Source: Adineta vaga (lineage: Eukaryota; Rotifera). From it: 64,000 nt of DNA. The notes beneath the pieces were generated by a model. The model worked only from the letters and a program-made list of their open reading frames with translations, did no database searches and was not told the DNA's origin. Below, piece after piece: positions 10,912 through 21,823 of this stretch. The position numbers were made by a program, and so were the translations under genes. The stretch spans positions 3,534,001 through 3,598,000 of the forward strand of contig CP075494.1 in assembly GCA_021613535.1 (NCBI GenBank). Reading direction: 5' to 3'. Numbering within the stretch: position 1 is the stretch's first letter; the number at the start of each line of letters is the position of its first letter.

Positions 10912-11871
10912 CGGTATTGATATTCTTTCTGTAATTAATGTAGTTGTATATACATTTTATACTGCAAATATGGTCCGTTGAATTTCTCAAAGCTTGACTA
11001 TTTCTATCTTATATTGTCACAAACTATATACCTTTTATTATCTGTAAATGAGTTTGCACAGACGGAAAATATCTAAAACGCAGTAAAAAAAGTGCATTTA
11101 AATGCGTGCTACTGCCTTTTCCACTTCTCTGCGCGAGAAAAGACGTCATGAACGATATTAAATGGCACACATAAGCAGAACTGGTTTTCCTGTCATACTT
11201 TTCTATTGAATGAACAATTAATAGCCTGACTTCATTAGTGAATTATAATTATTTAAATGTTTTTCATTAATGAGAATATTTACTTTCTGGCGCGTATTCG
11301 GCAGATCATTCATATGGAATTAATGCATTTTCTGTATGAAGAAAAAAACTATGAGTTGACATAGATTTTGAAGAAGCTTTCGTAGCTTGTTATTTCTATC
11401 ATGTTTGTCGTCATCTAGTTCTGTTCTCCTGTAAATATAATAAAAATCACATCACTAGTAAGAGCTTGAAAAAACTGAGTATCAATTTAATATTTCCTCG
11501 ATAGAAGTATGCTTAAGTCCGCAACGGATTTTTTTAAAATAGATTTCCTGACAGAAATTTCAGCTATCTCTCGTTCCCTCTTTTATCTTGCTCCGTTGAT
11601 TACACGAATGTGTTCATGACTACGACCTTTCAAGCATAGTGATGTTACGTGGCCAATAAGAATCTTTCTAAATCTTAAGTGTGTGAAGTGAATGAGAATC
11701 CAGTAAAGACCATTCTCACCCACACGCAAGAAATGAAGTCTTCGATATATATGTAACAACAATTTTCTTTCTTTAATTCTAAAATTCGTTTTATTTTTCA
11801 AAACTGTTTCTTTTGAAAAATTTTTATTTAATGTTTATTAGTTTATCCTTTGAAAATAAAAAAAGGTGTTT
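10912..11871. other. Intergenic
   Basis: No gene recognised. The minus frame at 11583-11801 crosses the degenerate telomere-unit hairpin and is taken as chance. Confidence 0.5.
11675..11730. repeat. Degenerate telomere-unit hairpin
   Basis: CTTAAGTGTGTGAAGTGAAT on the left and ATTCTCACCCACACGCAAG on the right can pair, with a loop of about 17 bases. The outer ends (CTTAAG / CGCAAG) resemble the CTTGAG/CTCAAG ends of other copies. Confidence 0.6.
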
Positions 11872-13335
11872 TTATTCAGAAATTAAATCAAATCGTTGAA
11901 TTCGATTATTTTTATGATTAGTAACATAAAGATTTCCTTCACAATCCAATGATAACGTAACGGGAGTATTCAATTGATCTGATGCATTTCCTTCTCCATT
12001 TCCACCAACAATTATTTCACCTTCCCTCTTTCCTTCACACCAGTGCATTATTCGATCATTTCCACTATCTGCCACATAAATTTGGTTAAATTCATCAACA
12101 ATTAATCCTATTGGATCAGACAATTGATTAAGATTATCTCCTTGATCATTTCCTCCGGCCACTATAATTCCTTGTCGGACATCTTTGTTCCATTTCATCA
12201 CACGATCATTTTCACAATCTGATACATAAATCGATTGTTCATTATCAACAAAGATAAAACAAGGAACATTTAGTTGATTAAGTTGATCACCTTGTCCATT
12301 TCCTCCAGCAACTACAATTCCTTCCTTACCTTGTTCTTCTACAATTTTCCATCTTCTTACTACATCCTCGTCAAAATCGCAAACATAAAGAAATCCATAT
12401 TTATCCATTCTTAATCCAGAACAGTTAATATCATCAATAAGAATTTCTTGTTGATTTTGATTCAATGACCATCGAATCACTCATTTATTCTCTGAATCAG
12501 CAATGATCAATGACTTATTTTTTTCATCAACAATTACATCTGTTGGCAAATTCAATTGATCAATTCTGCTTCCTTTTCTATTTTCACCTTTAACAATTTT
12601 TTCATGATTTTTCTTTGATTTTCGTTGAAAAATATAATGATTAATCCAATCCGGAATAAAATTATCTTTCTTTTTATCAATTGATATTTCTTGAGCAACA
12701 GTTGATTGGTCATCTTGATCATTTATACCAAGCTACTGTTACAGCATTTTGTTTCCATTTATTGCGATTGAATTCTAAATCAAATAAATATGATTTAATT
12801 TAATAAAATTTTTCAAAATACTTTTAGATATTTCAATTGAAATGTTTTTAATCAATGTTTCTGAATTTTCTTCGTTTAAATAAAATTTTAAAGGATTATT
12901 TGCTTCTTTTCTCATTAGAATTAATTGATTTTGTAAATAATTTAAATAAATTTCATTAAAATCATTTTCTCGTTGATTTTCTCGAATTTGTTCCATTAAA
13001 TTATCCAATTTCATTTCAATATTCTTCATAAAATCATTTGTCATATGAATTAATATTTTTCGACATTCTTCAGCTTTTTGTTGAATCAATTCAATTGAAT
13101 TTTTTTCCCATTGATCAATTTGATTCATCAATGAAATATAACATAAATTGTATTTTCGTTGATTGAGATCTTCTTTAAATTGATTACAATTATTACTAAT
13201 AGAATCGAAATCTTCTTTTAATGTTACTTCATGTTCAGTTAAATGAGTTCTACAAAATTCTTTTAAACATCCTTTACAAGTATATGTTATTGTATATTTA
13301 TTACAAATATCACAATGTGTTTTATCATTTACCAT
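11872..13335 (-). pseudogene. B-box / coiled-coil / NHL-repeat protein, broken
   Basis: ATG at 13335 opens a B-box zinc finger (CDICNKYTITYTCKGC, CRTHLTEH), then a long coiled coil to about residue 165. A 47-bp intron (12775-12821) joins this to NRNKWKQNAVTVA and NHL blades (LYVCDFDEDVVRRW, IYVSDCENDRVMKW, IYVADSGNDRIMHW, LYVTNHKNNRIQRF). The domain order is that of TRIM-NHL-type proteins, which bind RNA or protein partners; no RING is seen. There are two lesions: one extra T near 12730 in the VAGIND context, and TGA at 12481-12483 in SENK*VIRW, where family members usually have Arg (CGA to TGA fits). The first blade also carries an unusual insertion of about 45 residues rich in Lys. Confidence 0.8.
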
Positions 13336-13810
13336 GGCTTTTTTTCTAAATAAAATTGAACAGACGTGTTATATAATATAGAAGATATCCATTTAGAAAG
13401 AAAACTTTGTATAGACTTACTAGATGAATTTGATTATATTGAAGAGTAGCTAAGGAAACAATTGCAATGTCTTCGAATGATATGATAAAATATGCAGCAG
13501 TATAAATATATATATATATATACTTACCGACATTTGTTTCATCGAATAAACAAACAATAGATGGGAAAATGAATCATTGATGTGTTACTCATTATAATGG
13601 TTGAGAAATAATACGATTGATTGATCTGTACATAATAACTATTGTTACATAAAAGGTATACTCATATACTGCATCACATCTACTTATTCGAGGCCATATT
13701 CATATTCATATCCATATCCTCGATAATAACATAAATCGAATGTCAATGAACATTATATGTGACTTTGAATTAGTTGATACATTTTTATTTGAAATCTAGA
13801 TTTTTAAAAT
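13336..13810. other. Intergenic with (TA)n run
   Basis: A short TA microsatellite lies near 13506-13521. Nothing else recognised. Confidence 0.5.
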
Positions 13811-13948
13811 TTAATTAAAAAAACGTCGATCTTTTTCTGTTGCATTCATGATTATTTTTGTTATTTGATTTTCTTCGTTATTAGTAATATCATCTATTCG
13901 AAATATTGAATAAAGATTAAATAAAATTTCTTTTTCTTCTATTATATC
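13811..13948 (-). pseudogene. 3' remnant of an ADP-ribosyltransferase-type gene
   Basis: The minus strand reads EEKEILFNLYSIFRIDDI and continues to EKDRRFFN and a TAA. This matches the region after the catalytic glutamates in the ART part of the 53-55 kb gene (EEEEVLMMLGSIFRLNNI). Only about 45 codons remain. The upstream part was not found intact. Confidence 0.55.
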
Positions 13949-14263
13949 TGAAAATATCAGCAAATAGAATTGCAATATTATAATCCATTGAATGATACTG
14001 AAACCTCAATGTTTTCTTTGATTTGATTTAATTGATAAATTGTCATATATTCTCACCACGATATATCTACCATTGAATTCCTGTTTTAGTTGTATAATTA
14101 TGTTTCAATTTCTCTTCGTTGTAAACTGTTTTTACCATAAAGCTTTAAACATTCATTGAGGGTGCGTGTGCGGTAATCAATATACACCCACACCTTCATC
14201 TCTTGTAAAATGTTATGATCTAAACTAAAACTGTGACGAATCATTTGATTTTATTATAAAATA
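13949..14263. other. Intergenic
   Basis: Contains the telomere-unit hairpin at 14156-14196 and no gene. Confidence 0.5.
14156..14196. repeat. Telomere-unit hairpin
   Basis: TTGAGGGTGCGTGTGCGG, a short AT loop, then ATACACCCACACCTTCA. Confidence 0.65.
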
Positions 14264-15013
14264 CTAGATTTTGATAAGTTCATAGATATTAACGTCGATC
14301 TCATTGATTAGATCATCCGCTTTCGACTTGATATATCCTTGATTCTCTACCAAATCTAAACGCCATCCATTACTATGAGCCAATTCTGTTAAATGTTCGA
14401 AATTACCTAGCCATTTAGAAAATACGATAAATAGACGACCATTTTCTTTCAAATGTTTATGTGCTTCTTTAATGTAAATTTCAATAAGTTTATAGCCAGG
14501 ATCGAAGAGAGCGCGTTCAAGTGAATCGAGTTGTTCTAATGGTTTTTTAGTATCACCAAACGGTATATTCCAAAAAATAATATCAAATTGCTCGTTTTTA
14601 TTCAATGGTTCGAAAATACTGCCATGTAGTATTCGAATGCGATCATTCATATTGTATTTGTCAGTATTTGCTTGAATATTGGCTATTGCTTGTGATGTAA
14701 TATCCGTGGCAGTAACATGATTGGCACCATTGAGTGCAGAAAGTATGGAAATATATCCAGCGCCAGCACCAATTTCGAGTAAAGAATTCGGTTTAATTGT
14801 ACGCACAAGACTAATCCATGTATCAACAATTCTATGAGTAGATACAAATACTTCAGGATTGTAAACATCTGGATAAATGATGAATTGATAACCACCTTGT
14901 GTTGTTGTATAGTTTTCCTTGTAAGTATATGCTTCTTCAAGTTTCGCTCGAGTCGAATCTTCAGGAGTGCAGTTTGTTTCGTTTATCATTTTTAGGAAAT
15001 TTGTCGACCTCAA
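14264..15013 (-). CDS. Class I SAM-dependent methyltransferase (MTS/HemK-like)
   Basis: Intronless, 249 residues, ATG at 15013 (a second Met at residue 9 is possible). The SAM-binding motif I is LLEIGAGAGYISI at about 78-90. The acidic residue that binds ribose hydroxyls is in TATDIT (about 101-106). Motif IV reads FWNIPFGD at about 147-154, resembling the NPPY signature of N-methylating enzymes of the HemK/PrmC and MTS group, with Ile-Pro in place of Pro-Pro. A glutamine, amino or base nitrogen is the likely target type; the substrate is unknown. The absence of introns and the bacterial-type domain fit acquisition by transfer, as an inference. Confidence 0.85.
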   Translation of the reverse strand: MRSTNFLKMINETNCTPEDSTRAKLEEAYTYKENYTTTQGGYQFIIYPDVYNPEVFVSTHRIVDTWISLVRTIKPNSLLEIGAGAGYISILSALNGANHVTATDITSQAIANIQANTDKYNMNDRIRILHGSIFEPLNKNEQFDIIFWNIPFGDTKKPLEQLDSLERALFDPGYKLIEIYIKEAHKHLKENGRLFIVFSKWLGNFEHLTELAHSNGWRLDLVENQGYIKSKADDLINEIDVNIYELIKI

Positions 15014-15757
15014 TATATAATAGAAGACACTTATTCTATGTTCTCTCTCCTATATTATGTGTTCGTTATGAAAGAAAAGGGACAATTGTGAGTGTGCAGA
15101 TGATACAAGACATCATCGTGCCTAAAAGCATAGATAGCTACTCTCACAACTCATCTGAGGCAAGATACCCCTCTTTTATATCATCAACAAATACAAGCTT
15201 GCTGGTCTTTGATAACAAAGAACAAAGAAAAACAAAACACATGACGACTCTGTGCTAGGTGACTATCGTTTCATGTGATCTCTTCATGTTACAACTTGTA
15301 ACTATTACATTATGGTAGCGGTCAACTTGAATAGCCTAGTTAAATACAACTTTTCGAGAGGAAGGGTGAATAGAGACACTGACTTGCAGCCACACCCACC
15401 CTTCAGAATAATTAATTATTTCACTTTTAATTTAATCTAGAATAAATATATGACAATGCTATCTTGAACATCGGCGGAAGATATATAATCATCCACAGTC
15501 AAGTTTATAAGTCAAATAAAAAATCTCACACCAATACAAAGATTCAAGTCTGAGAAGGAGAAACAATGAACAACTCTGTTTCTTCAGGAATTGTCTCATT
15601 GACATGTTTATGTTTTGTGCCATCGTTTTCAAGTATCTTTTGTTTCGGCGAACAAAAACAAGAAACTTGAGAGAAAGATATCAATAGTGATCGATCAATT
15701 TCCAATTTTGAATTTTCTAAATTTTATCAAAAAATAATCAATTTTGGTTATTCTTTC
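15014..15757. other. Intergenic
   Basis: Holds the hairpin at 15361-15404. Open frames in this stretch have no recognisable content. Confidence 0.5.
15361..15404. repeat. Telomere-unit hairpin
   Basis: GAAGGGTGAATAGAGACACT then GCCACACCCACCCTTC. The outer GAAGGGTG/CACCCTTC ends pair exactly apart from the inserted telomere unit. Confidence 0.65.
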
Positions 15758-18303
15758 CTACATACTCCATATCATTGAACATATTAAACCGATTATGATC
15801 GTCAACATTACTCCATTAAATGCATACCACATGAATGAAATGGAATATAACGGTAAAAAGAAATTCCTATCAATATTGGTTCTAAACAAAACAATAAAAT
15901 CACTGTTACATAATATAAAAGACATTTTAATACTCTATATTCATTAAATTGATTGTAACGTTAGTGGAAGCAGATGATATACATCCATCAATAGATATTG
16001 GTAAAATTCGTTTTGATTGTTGATGACGTGTAAAATTAGCACCGACAAGAACCCAAATTTGAAATAGAAGAGTGGTCAAAAATGCGACCAGAGCACTCTA
16101 GAAAGTTAATACTGGTATTAAGAATAAAAGAAAACAGTAAAAACTACCCGACTATTGACACGAGGAAAGAAAAAACCCAAGAGAAAAACACCGAAGATTG
16201 GTGCGGCTAAAGCACCCATGATAGAATAGGCAATCTAAAATAAAGATTTCATATAATTTATATCTGCTTATACTCGAAGGAAAATTATCATTGAACTTAC
16301 AACAAGAATATTTGTCAAATAGGACATAAGGAAAGCAAATAGCATCGTCAATAGACCTAAGACAATAGCTAAAAATAAAAGAAGTTATAGAAACAACCGA
16401 TTATATTATCTCGTACAAATATATTTAGAAATTTTCGCTTGTTTTTCATCAGTTACTAATTTATTTGTCATCAAAGGCTTCCAAATATCTTCGATAGTAA
16501 CTGCACTGATACTATTGACACCAGATGATATAGTACTAAAATTGATTCGTTAACATAAATAATAGAAATCTACGAATCTACCTCAAAGAACCACTCATCA
16601 CAGAAGCAATAAAAAGTCCTGTTAAACCAGGAAGTCGATTGAATGTTTCCAAAACAAATAATGGATACAACTATATAGATTATAAAAATGAAATAAATTC
16701 ATAGAAGAATATCTAACTTTACTTGATCCGATCGAGAAACAATTTTAATTGTTAATGGATCACAATGATGATATTTTGTGTAAATTAAAAGACCAACTAT
16801 ACCACACAAAATAATTAATAGAATACACAAAGAATTGTTTAACCATGTAGCTCTATAAATATTAATTGTAAGTAAACGATTCACTTCATATTTTAAATTT
16901 TACTTTTGTGCTTCTCGTGTGCTTTTGACACACATGTATCGTTGTGTTTGTGTTTGTAAAATAGAAGAACATGCTGTAGCATAGCATGTACCACCAATTA
17001 GAACTGATCAAATCGTATATCGTACATTTGGATCAAAATTTATACTGTTGAATTAGATTATTTTAAACGGCTAAGATGAAAGAAGAATATATATATTTAC
17101 TCGGAGAAATTGATACGTTGACCAATAATAACAGTTTCAACCACTTTTTTCACTCCACCAGCATCGATGAAACCTTTTGCAAATCATATCATTATAGTCA
17201 AGATCTACGAGTAATTAATAATTTACTTTACCAAAGACAATAGAGAGAATAACACCGACAAATATAACAAATGATTGTGCTACATCAGTCCAAATTACTG
17301 CTTTCATTCCTCCCTTCAAAAAAGAAAGTGAATAATTTTACAAATCTATATATATATATATATGAAATACAACATACAATACTCGTATAAAATGTACAAA
17401 TTACACCACATGAAATGATAGCAAGCCAAACTATAAAACAAATTAGTGACTATTTTATCGTGATATATTCTTCTTACTATGTAGTCCAGTTACTTGACTT
17501 AATGCTAAACATGGTCCATACAAAATGACCGACATGAAAAGGATCTATATCATCAATAGGATAAATGTTGGTAATCATTTGTTACTTACACAAGTAATAA
17601 TAAATGTCAAAGTAACACTGATACGTAACGCTAATGAGAATCGTTTTTCCAAATACTAAAAATTTATCAACGATGAATTATTCGATTGAAGAATGATATT
17701 TCTATACTGTATAAATACTAATAAAGCCGAGTTCTCGAAATTTAGGAATAAATATATGAGATGTCAGAAACGATGCAATCAGCCATGAAAATACTAATGA
17801 AGATATATATATATATACTGATTTCGTTAAATAATAATAATAGAATTTCTATACGCAACAAAGTAAAGATACATGGTACCATCTAAAAGACAAAAGAGAA
17901 TTAATTTTAATTGTATGAATCTAAGTAATTAATCTAATTACAATAATAGATTTCAACAGGAATACCAAGTATTGTTGATGCAGAACAAAGAGTAGCAAAT
18001 AAACTCATAGCAGTTGGTAACATCTTAAACCAAGAGAATATTAATCAGTAATGAAGTATCTCAATGTGGAAAAAATCTTACGCCCATTTTTCCACCTGCC
18101 ATTAAAAAATCTTTGGTCGTCATCTCCTTCGTATTAAAACAGCCATGTCAAACACCAATAATTGCTGATAATCCTAATGAAAAAATCATCGATCTGTTTG
18201 AATCAAGAACGTACCTTCATATACATTAAACTTGTTACTCACCGAGAAAAAAAATGAGTACAGTATAATCAACCCAACTAAGAGCAAGACTATTTAACAC
18301 CAT
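15758..18303 (-). pseudogene. Sodium/solute symporter (SLC5-like), about 16 short exons, disabled
   Basis: Assembled from splice sites. ATG at 18303 (MVLNSLALSWVDY) to TAG at 15758-15760. Introns are mostly 45-70 bp. The exon chain reads as an SLC5 transporter: GKMG, LFATLCSASTILGIPVEIYY, IYTYLEKRF, ILYGPCLALSQVTGL, GGMKAVIWTDVAQSFVIF, RATWLNNSLCILLI, YTKYHHCDPL, RLPGLTGLFIASVMSGSL, TISSGVNSISAVTIEDIW, ending ISFMWYAFNGVMLTIIIGL. SLC5 members import monocarboxylates, vitamins, iodide or sugars with sodium. Lesions: TGA at 18148-18150 in GV*HGCF and TGA at 17008-17010 in RYTI*SVLIGG, both where Trp (TGG) is expected. The exon junction across intron 17794-17854 is out of frame by one base. All other exons stay in phase, so decay is recent. 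Confidence 0.8.
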
Positions 18304-18583
18304 TTTTGTGCTTTATTGTTTATGTCAGCAATTATATTTATAGCTGTAAAATGATTTTATCAATCGTACAGTCGTATATTAGAAATATCTTTCTTTTATT
18401 TTATTTGACTCAGAGTAAATACAATTGGAAGTAGAGAAGAGAACAGTATTGGTTTAGTGTCACAATTTAAATGGGTTTTGACTCATGTCACAACTAACAA
18501 TGTAGGAATGAACTTGAAATGGAAAAGGATAGATTTAAGAGGAACCAGACCGTTGATGTGCTGATTTCTGATCGTCTATCTTG

Positions 18584-18631
18584 CGGATGGGCGTGGGTGA
18601 AGAAAAGAGTATTACACACACCCACCCCTCC
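18584..18631. repeat. Telomere-unit hairpin
   Basis: GGATGGGCGTGGGTGAAG, an A-rich loop, then CACACACCCACCCCTCC. Confidence 0.7.
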
Positions 18632-18635
18632 TTAT

Positions 18636-18702
18636 ACGGTTGCAGAAGTTCCACCTCCAGCTTATCCAGGTGTTACACCAAAACCATATGAAAATGCATA
18701 AG
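18636..18702 (+). pseudogene. Short C-terminal coding tail beside a hairpin
   Basis: The frame reads VAEVPPPAYPGVTPKPYENA then TAA. It looks like the Pro-rich C-terminus of a membrane protein with a PPxY-type motif. The protein-like reading begins directly after the telomere-unit hairpin. Too short to name. Confidence 0.3.
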
Positions 18703-18988
18703 CTTTCTATCATTACATTCTTTTGCTTACTGATCGAGGATATAAACTCATCGATTCGTTTTTTTCTTAATTTATGCATGTTCGAAATCAAATGTATACT
18801 TTTAGAGAGAAAAAAACAAATCTATTTCGTACATGTTGATTTAATCAAAGTAATTGTTTTCAACCTACAATGTAAATCTAATCTTTGATAATAACGTATA
18901 AATTGAGTCATAATATTAGCAAAAGAAAACCAACAATGATTATCATTGCATAAAAGTATTTAATTCATCCTCAATCTTTAAAATACAT

Positions 18989-20431
18989 ATGGCTCGATTG
19001 CGACATTTCGATCGTAGTCTTCATCTTCGGACTAAAAAGATTTTTTCTAGCAAATCGAATCGTGCATGCTTAATGTGGGCAAAACTTGCTCTATCTGCAT
19101 CCGTTCCTATGATGATTGCAATATTCACTATTGTTTCATACATTCAACAAATGACAATCAATGAAATTAATCGTCAAAAAGATGAAGATTTAGCAAATGC
19201 TACTCGTCAAAAAGATTTATCCATTGCTACTTTAAATCGTCTACAAGATCAAATGATTGCAAATATCACTCGCTATCATGATTTGGCAATTGCGAATTTA
19301 ACTCAAATCAAAGATTGGGAAATTGCGATGGCTAATCTTAACATTGCCAATGAAACAAAGATTCAAGATCGTCAAATCGCCGAAGATAATCGAAAGGAAG
19401 ATCGAGCACAACAACAAGATCTTCATTATGAAGGTTTGTATTCGAAATATATTGATGACATTTCTGCTATTCTATACAAACAACCGTATAATCAAAGTAT
19501 TTTTACGAGTGAAGAAGCAAAGATGCTTTACATTCGTCGAAAAACGTTAATTACCTTACGATCGGTCGATAGTGAACGACGAAGTCTCTTATTTGTTTTT
19601 CTTTATGAAAATAATTTATTACCGGATCGATTCTCTTCAAATAGCACGATTTCATTAGTTGGTGCTGATCTTCGAGACGTAAATATTAGCAGTCCATTGA
19701 CAGGATCGTATGAATTTAATTCTTTGTCGTTACAATCTTTGAATATGATCAATGCCGTATTTGTTGATTGTCGATTTCATGGAGAGACGAATTTTAGTGG
19801 ATCGATTATGAATAATGTTCAGTTTATTAGTGTGGTTTTCGAAGATAGTTTAACATTTTATAAAGTGAAATTGATCAATGCATCTTTTACCAATTGTATT
19901 TTTAAAAATAAAGTCAACTTTGATGATTCCGATTTGAGTTCGATACAATTTGTTCGATCAAAATTTGATCAATTATCTGCCATGTCAATTAATTGTACCA
20001 ATGGATCATTTCATTATTGTCAATTTACGGGTAAAACAAATTTTACTCGTTCGGTAATGAATAAAATTACTTTTGCTTATTCTGAATTCGCAACGAATGT
20101 CGAACATCAATTCAATAAAGTCTCTTTGGACTATGCCGATTTTCATAACATATCATTAACGAATTTTGTATTTCAAAATTCCAATTTATCTTATGCCGAT
20201 TTTCGTAATACATATTTACGTAACGTTCACTTTACATCGAGAACATTATTGATGAATTCCAGTTTTCATCAGGCGAATTTCAATCAAGTGAAATTTACAC
20301 GTATGAATCTCGTCGGTTCAATGATCGATTCGAAACAATTACAAAATTCAGAATTTGTTAATGTTGTTCTACCCGATGGTAATTGGGCCATCAATCGCGA
20401 TAATCTATTGAGAAATGAAAATGCTCAATAA
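18989..20431 (+). CDS. Membrane-anchored pentapeptide-repeat protein
   Basis: Intronless, 480 residues, ATG at 18989. A basic N-terminus is followed by one membrane segment at about 29-50 (WAKLALSASVPMMIAIFTIV). Residues about 55-145 form a charged coiled-coil region with a loose repeat of RQKD/NRLQD/RYHD blocks. From about residue 225 a long run of pentapeptide-type units (VGADLRDVNI, YADFHNISLTNFVFQNSNLS, YADFRNTYLRNVHF) predicts a right-handed quadrilateral beta-helix. Positive-inside topology places the repeats outside the cell or in the lumen. Such proteins are common in bacteria and abundant in bdelloids; the function is unknown. No lesion is seen. Confidence 0.85.
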   Translation: MARLRHFDRSLHLRTKKIFSSKSNRACLMWAKLALSASVPMMIAIFTIVSYIQQMTINEINRQKDEDLANATRQKDLSIATLNRLQDQMIANITRYHDLAIANLTQIKDWEIAMANLNIANETKIQDRQIAEDNRKEDRAQQQDLHYEGLYSKYIDDISAILYKQPYNQSIFTSEEAKMLYIRRKTLITLRSVDSERRSLLFVFLYENNLLPDRFSSNSTISLVGADLRDVNISSPLTGSYEFNSLSLQSLNMINAVFVDCRFHGETNFSGSIMNNVQFISVVFEDSLTFYKVKLINASFTNCIFKNKVNFDDSDLSSIQFVRSKFDQLSAMSINCTNGSFHYCQFTGKTNFTRSVMNKITFAYSEFATNVEHQFNKVSLDYADFHNISLTNFVFQNSNLSYADFRNTYLRNVHFTSRTLLMNSSFHQANFNQVKFTRMNLVGSMIDSKQLQNSEFVNVVLPDGNWAINRDNLLRNENAQ

Positions 20432-20941
20432 GGTTGAGAATATTTGAGTATATCATATAGACATGAGATGTACACAGAGGAAACAGATATTCACTATGTC
20501 AATAGGTAAAAGAGATTTTTGATTTTTTCTTTTCATTTGTGAGAATGTTTATTACTGTGGTCTTATTTACATTCTTACATATAGAAACATTGAAATCTTT
20601 GAAAATAAATTTTGTTCTTCTGTGTAAATTTATGATTATAATTAATTTATTTTTCTTCTATAAAAATATGAGTATTACTATTCAGAACTACGAATGAATA
20701 TTTATCTGAATCTTGTCTTTAGGATGAGGGTGTGAGTATAAATGTAAATGTAGTTTTTAACAGCCTTTACTTATATTAGATATCAATCTATTGAAACCTC
20801 ACTGTAATTCTGCTATATTGTGTAAATAATTGTTATCTTGGAGGATGTCGTTTGGAACGAATATAAAGAAAAGATTCACATATTTTTATTATAGTTTAAT
20901 TATTTAAATTGACAAAAATGTTTTTAACGAATATTTCATAA
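20432..20941. other. Intergenic
   Basis: Contains a short telomere-unit site at 20722-20738 (GGATGAGGGTGTGAGT). No gene seen. Confidence 0.5.
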
Positions 20942-21823
20942 TCATCTGGAAGGCGTTGTTAAATGTTCAATTTTCCATTGTTCAATAAATGCTAATGTAT
21001 GTTTTCGTTCAATTAACATAGTAAAAATTTGTAAAATAGCACATACAATTGTCGTTATACAGAATGTAATCTGTCCCCATATATAAATCGTATTTACTGA
21101 CAAATTTGACATTACAAGAGCAAATCGAATAATAAAATCGATGGAAAAAGCTACTGCCCAAACAACTGTCATAAAATAACACGAAGTACGAAACGATGAA
21201 CAGTGTTGATAAAGCCATGAATAGACTTGAGATGCTTCTCTCATTTGAGATATTTCTTGTTTTCTCATATTATCATTAAGCTCTGTAAGTTCTGTATATT
21301 GATTGTTATTGAATAGACTATCAGGTAATCCAAATTCTGTTCGCTTTACTGGTATTAAATCATGATAAAAATAATAGACTAATGGATGCCATTGACATTT
21401 ATTTGAACAACAATAATGTGATGGAATCAATGTAATTGCAAATGCCACTGCTCCTACACCAGTAATCAATGATTTTTCGAATAAAAGAATCAAAGGATTG
21501 TTTAATAATACTGCAATCATAGCTGAAATAAAAAAAGCAACACAAACAACAAGACCGATTGCATCTAACGAACGTTCCCATAGAGCTTTGCAAATAACCA
21601 TTAGAAAAGGAGGAGTTCCAGCTATTAAAAGAGCATAAACAGGTTTTATACGATGTTCAAGAATAAAATAAATTAAAAGTGGAATAAACATATCAATAGT
21701 TGCAGTTATAAATATACGAGGAATATGATGTTTAAATGTATTCCATGTTGAGATTTTTATTTTTGAAGGTAATTCTTGTTGTGAAGAAGATTCAGAAGCA
21801 ATAAGTTCATTAGTTGAAGTCAT
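20942..21823 (-). CDS. VC0807-like multi-pass membrane protein
   Basis: Intronless, 293 residues, ATG at 21823. A hydrophilic N-terminus is followed by about six membrane segments. The N-terminal half shows the VC0807 pattern: FITATIDMFIPLLIYFILE, KPVYALLIAGTPPFLMVICK, ERSLDAIGLVVCVAFFISA, LLFEKSLITGVGAVAF. This family is known from bacteria and fungi and its role is unknown. A cytosolic loop of about 60 residues precedes the last segments. Intronless structure together with a family uncommon in animals makes it a transfer candidate. It lies convergent to the pentapeptide gene. Confidence 0.65.
   Translation of the reverse strand: MTSTNELIASESSSQQELPSKIKISTWNTFKHHIPRIFITATIDMFIPLLIYFILEHRIKPVYALLIAGTPPFLMVICKALWERSLDAIGLVVCVAFFISAMIAVLLNNPLILLFEKSLITGVGAVAFAITLIPSHYCCSNKCQWHPLVYYFYHDLIPVKRTEFGLPDSLFNNNQYTELTELNDNMRKQEISQMREASQVYSWLYQHCSSFRTSCYFMTVVWAVAFSIDFIIRFALVMSNLSVNTIYIWGQITFCITTIVCAILQIFTMLIERKHTLAFIEQWKIEHLTTPSR

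Noticed and set aside
17281-18150. Non-standard genetic code (TGA read as Trp)
   Set aside because: Intact genes here end at TGA or TAA/TAG as usual, Trp is mostly TGG, and other genes have TAA and TAG lesions, so decay is simpler.
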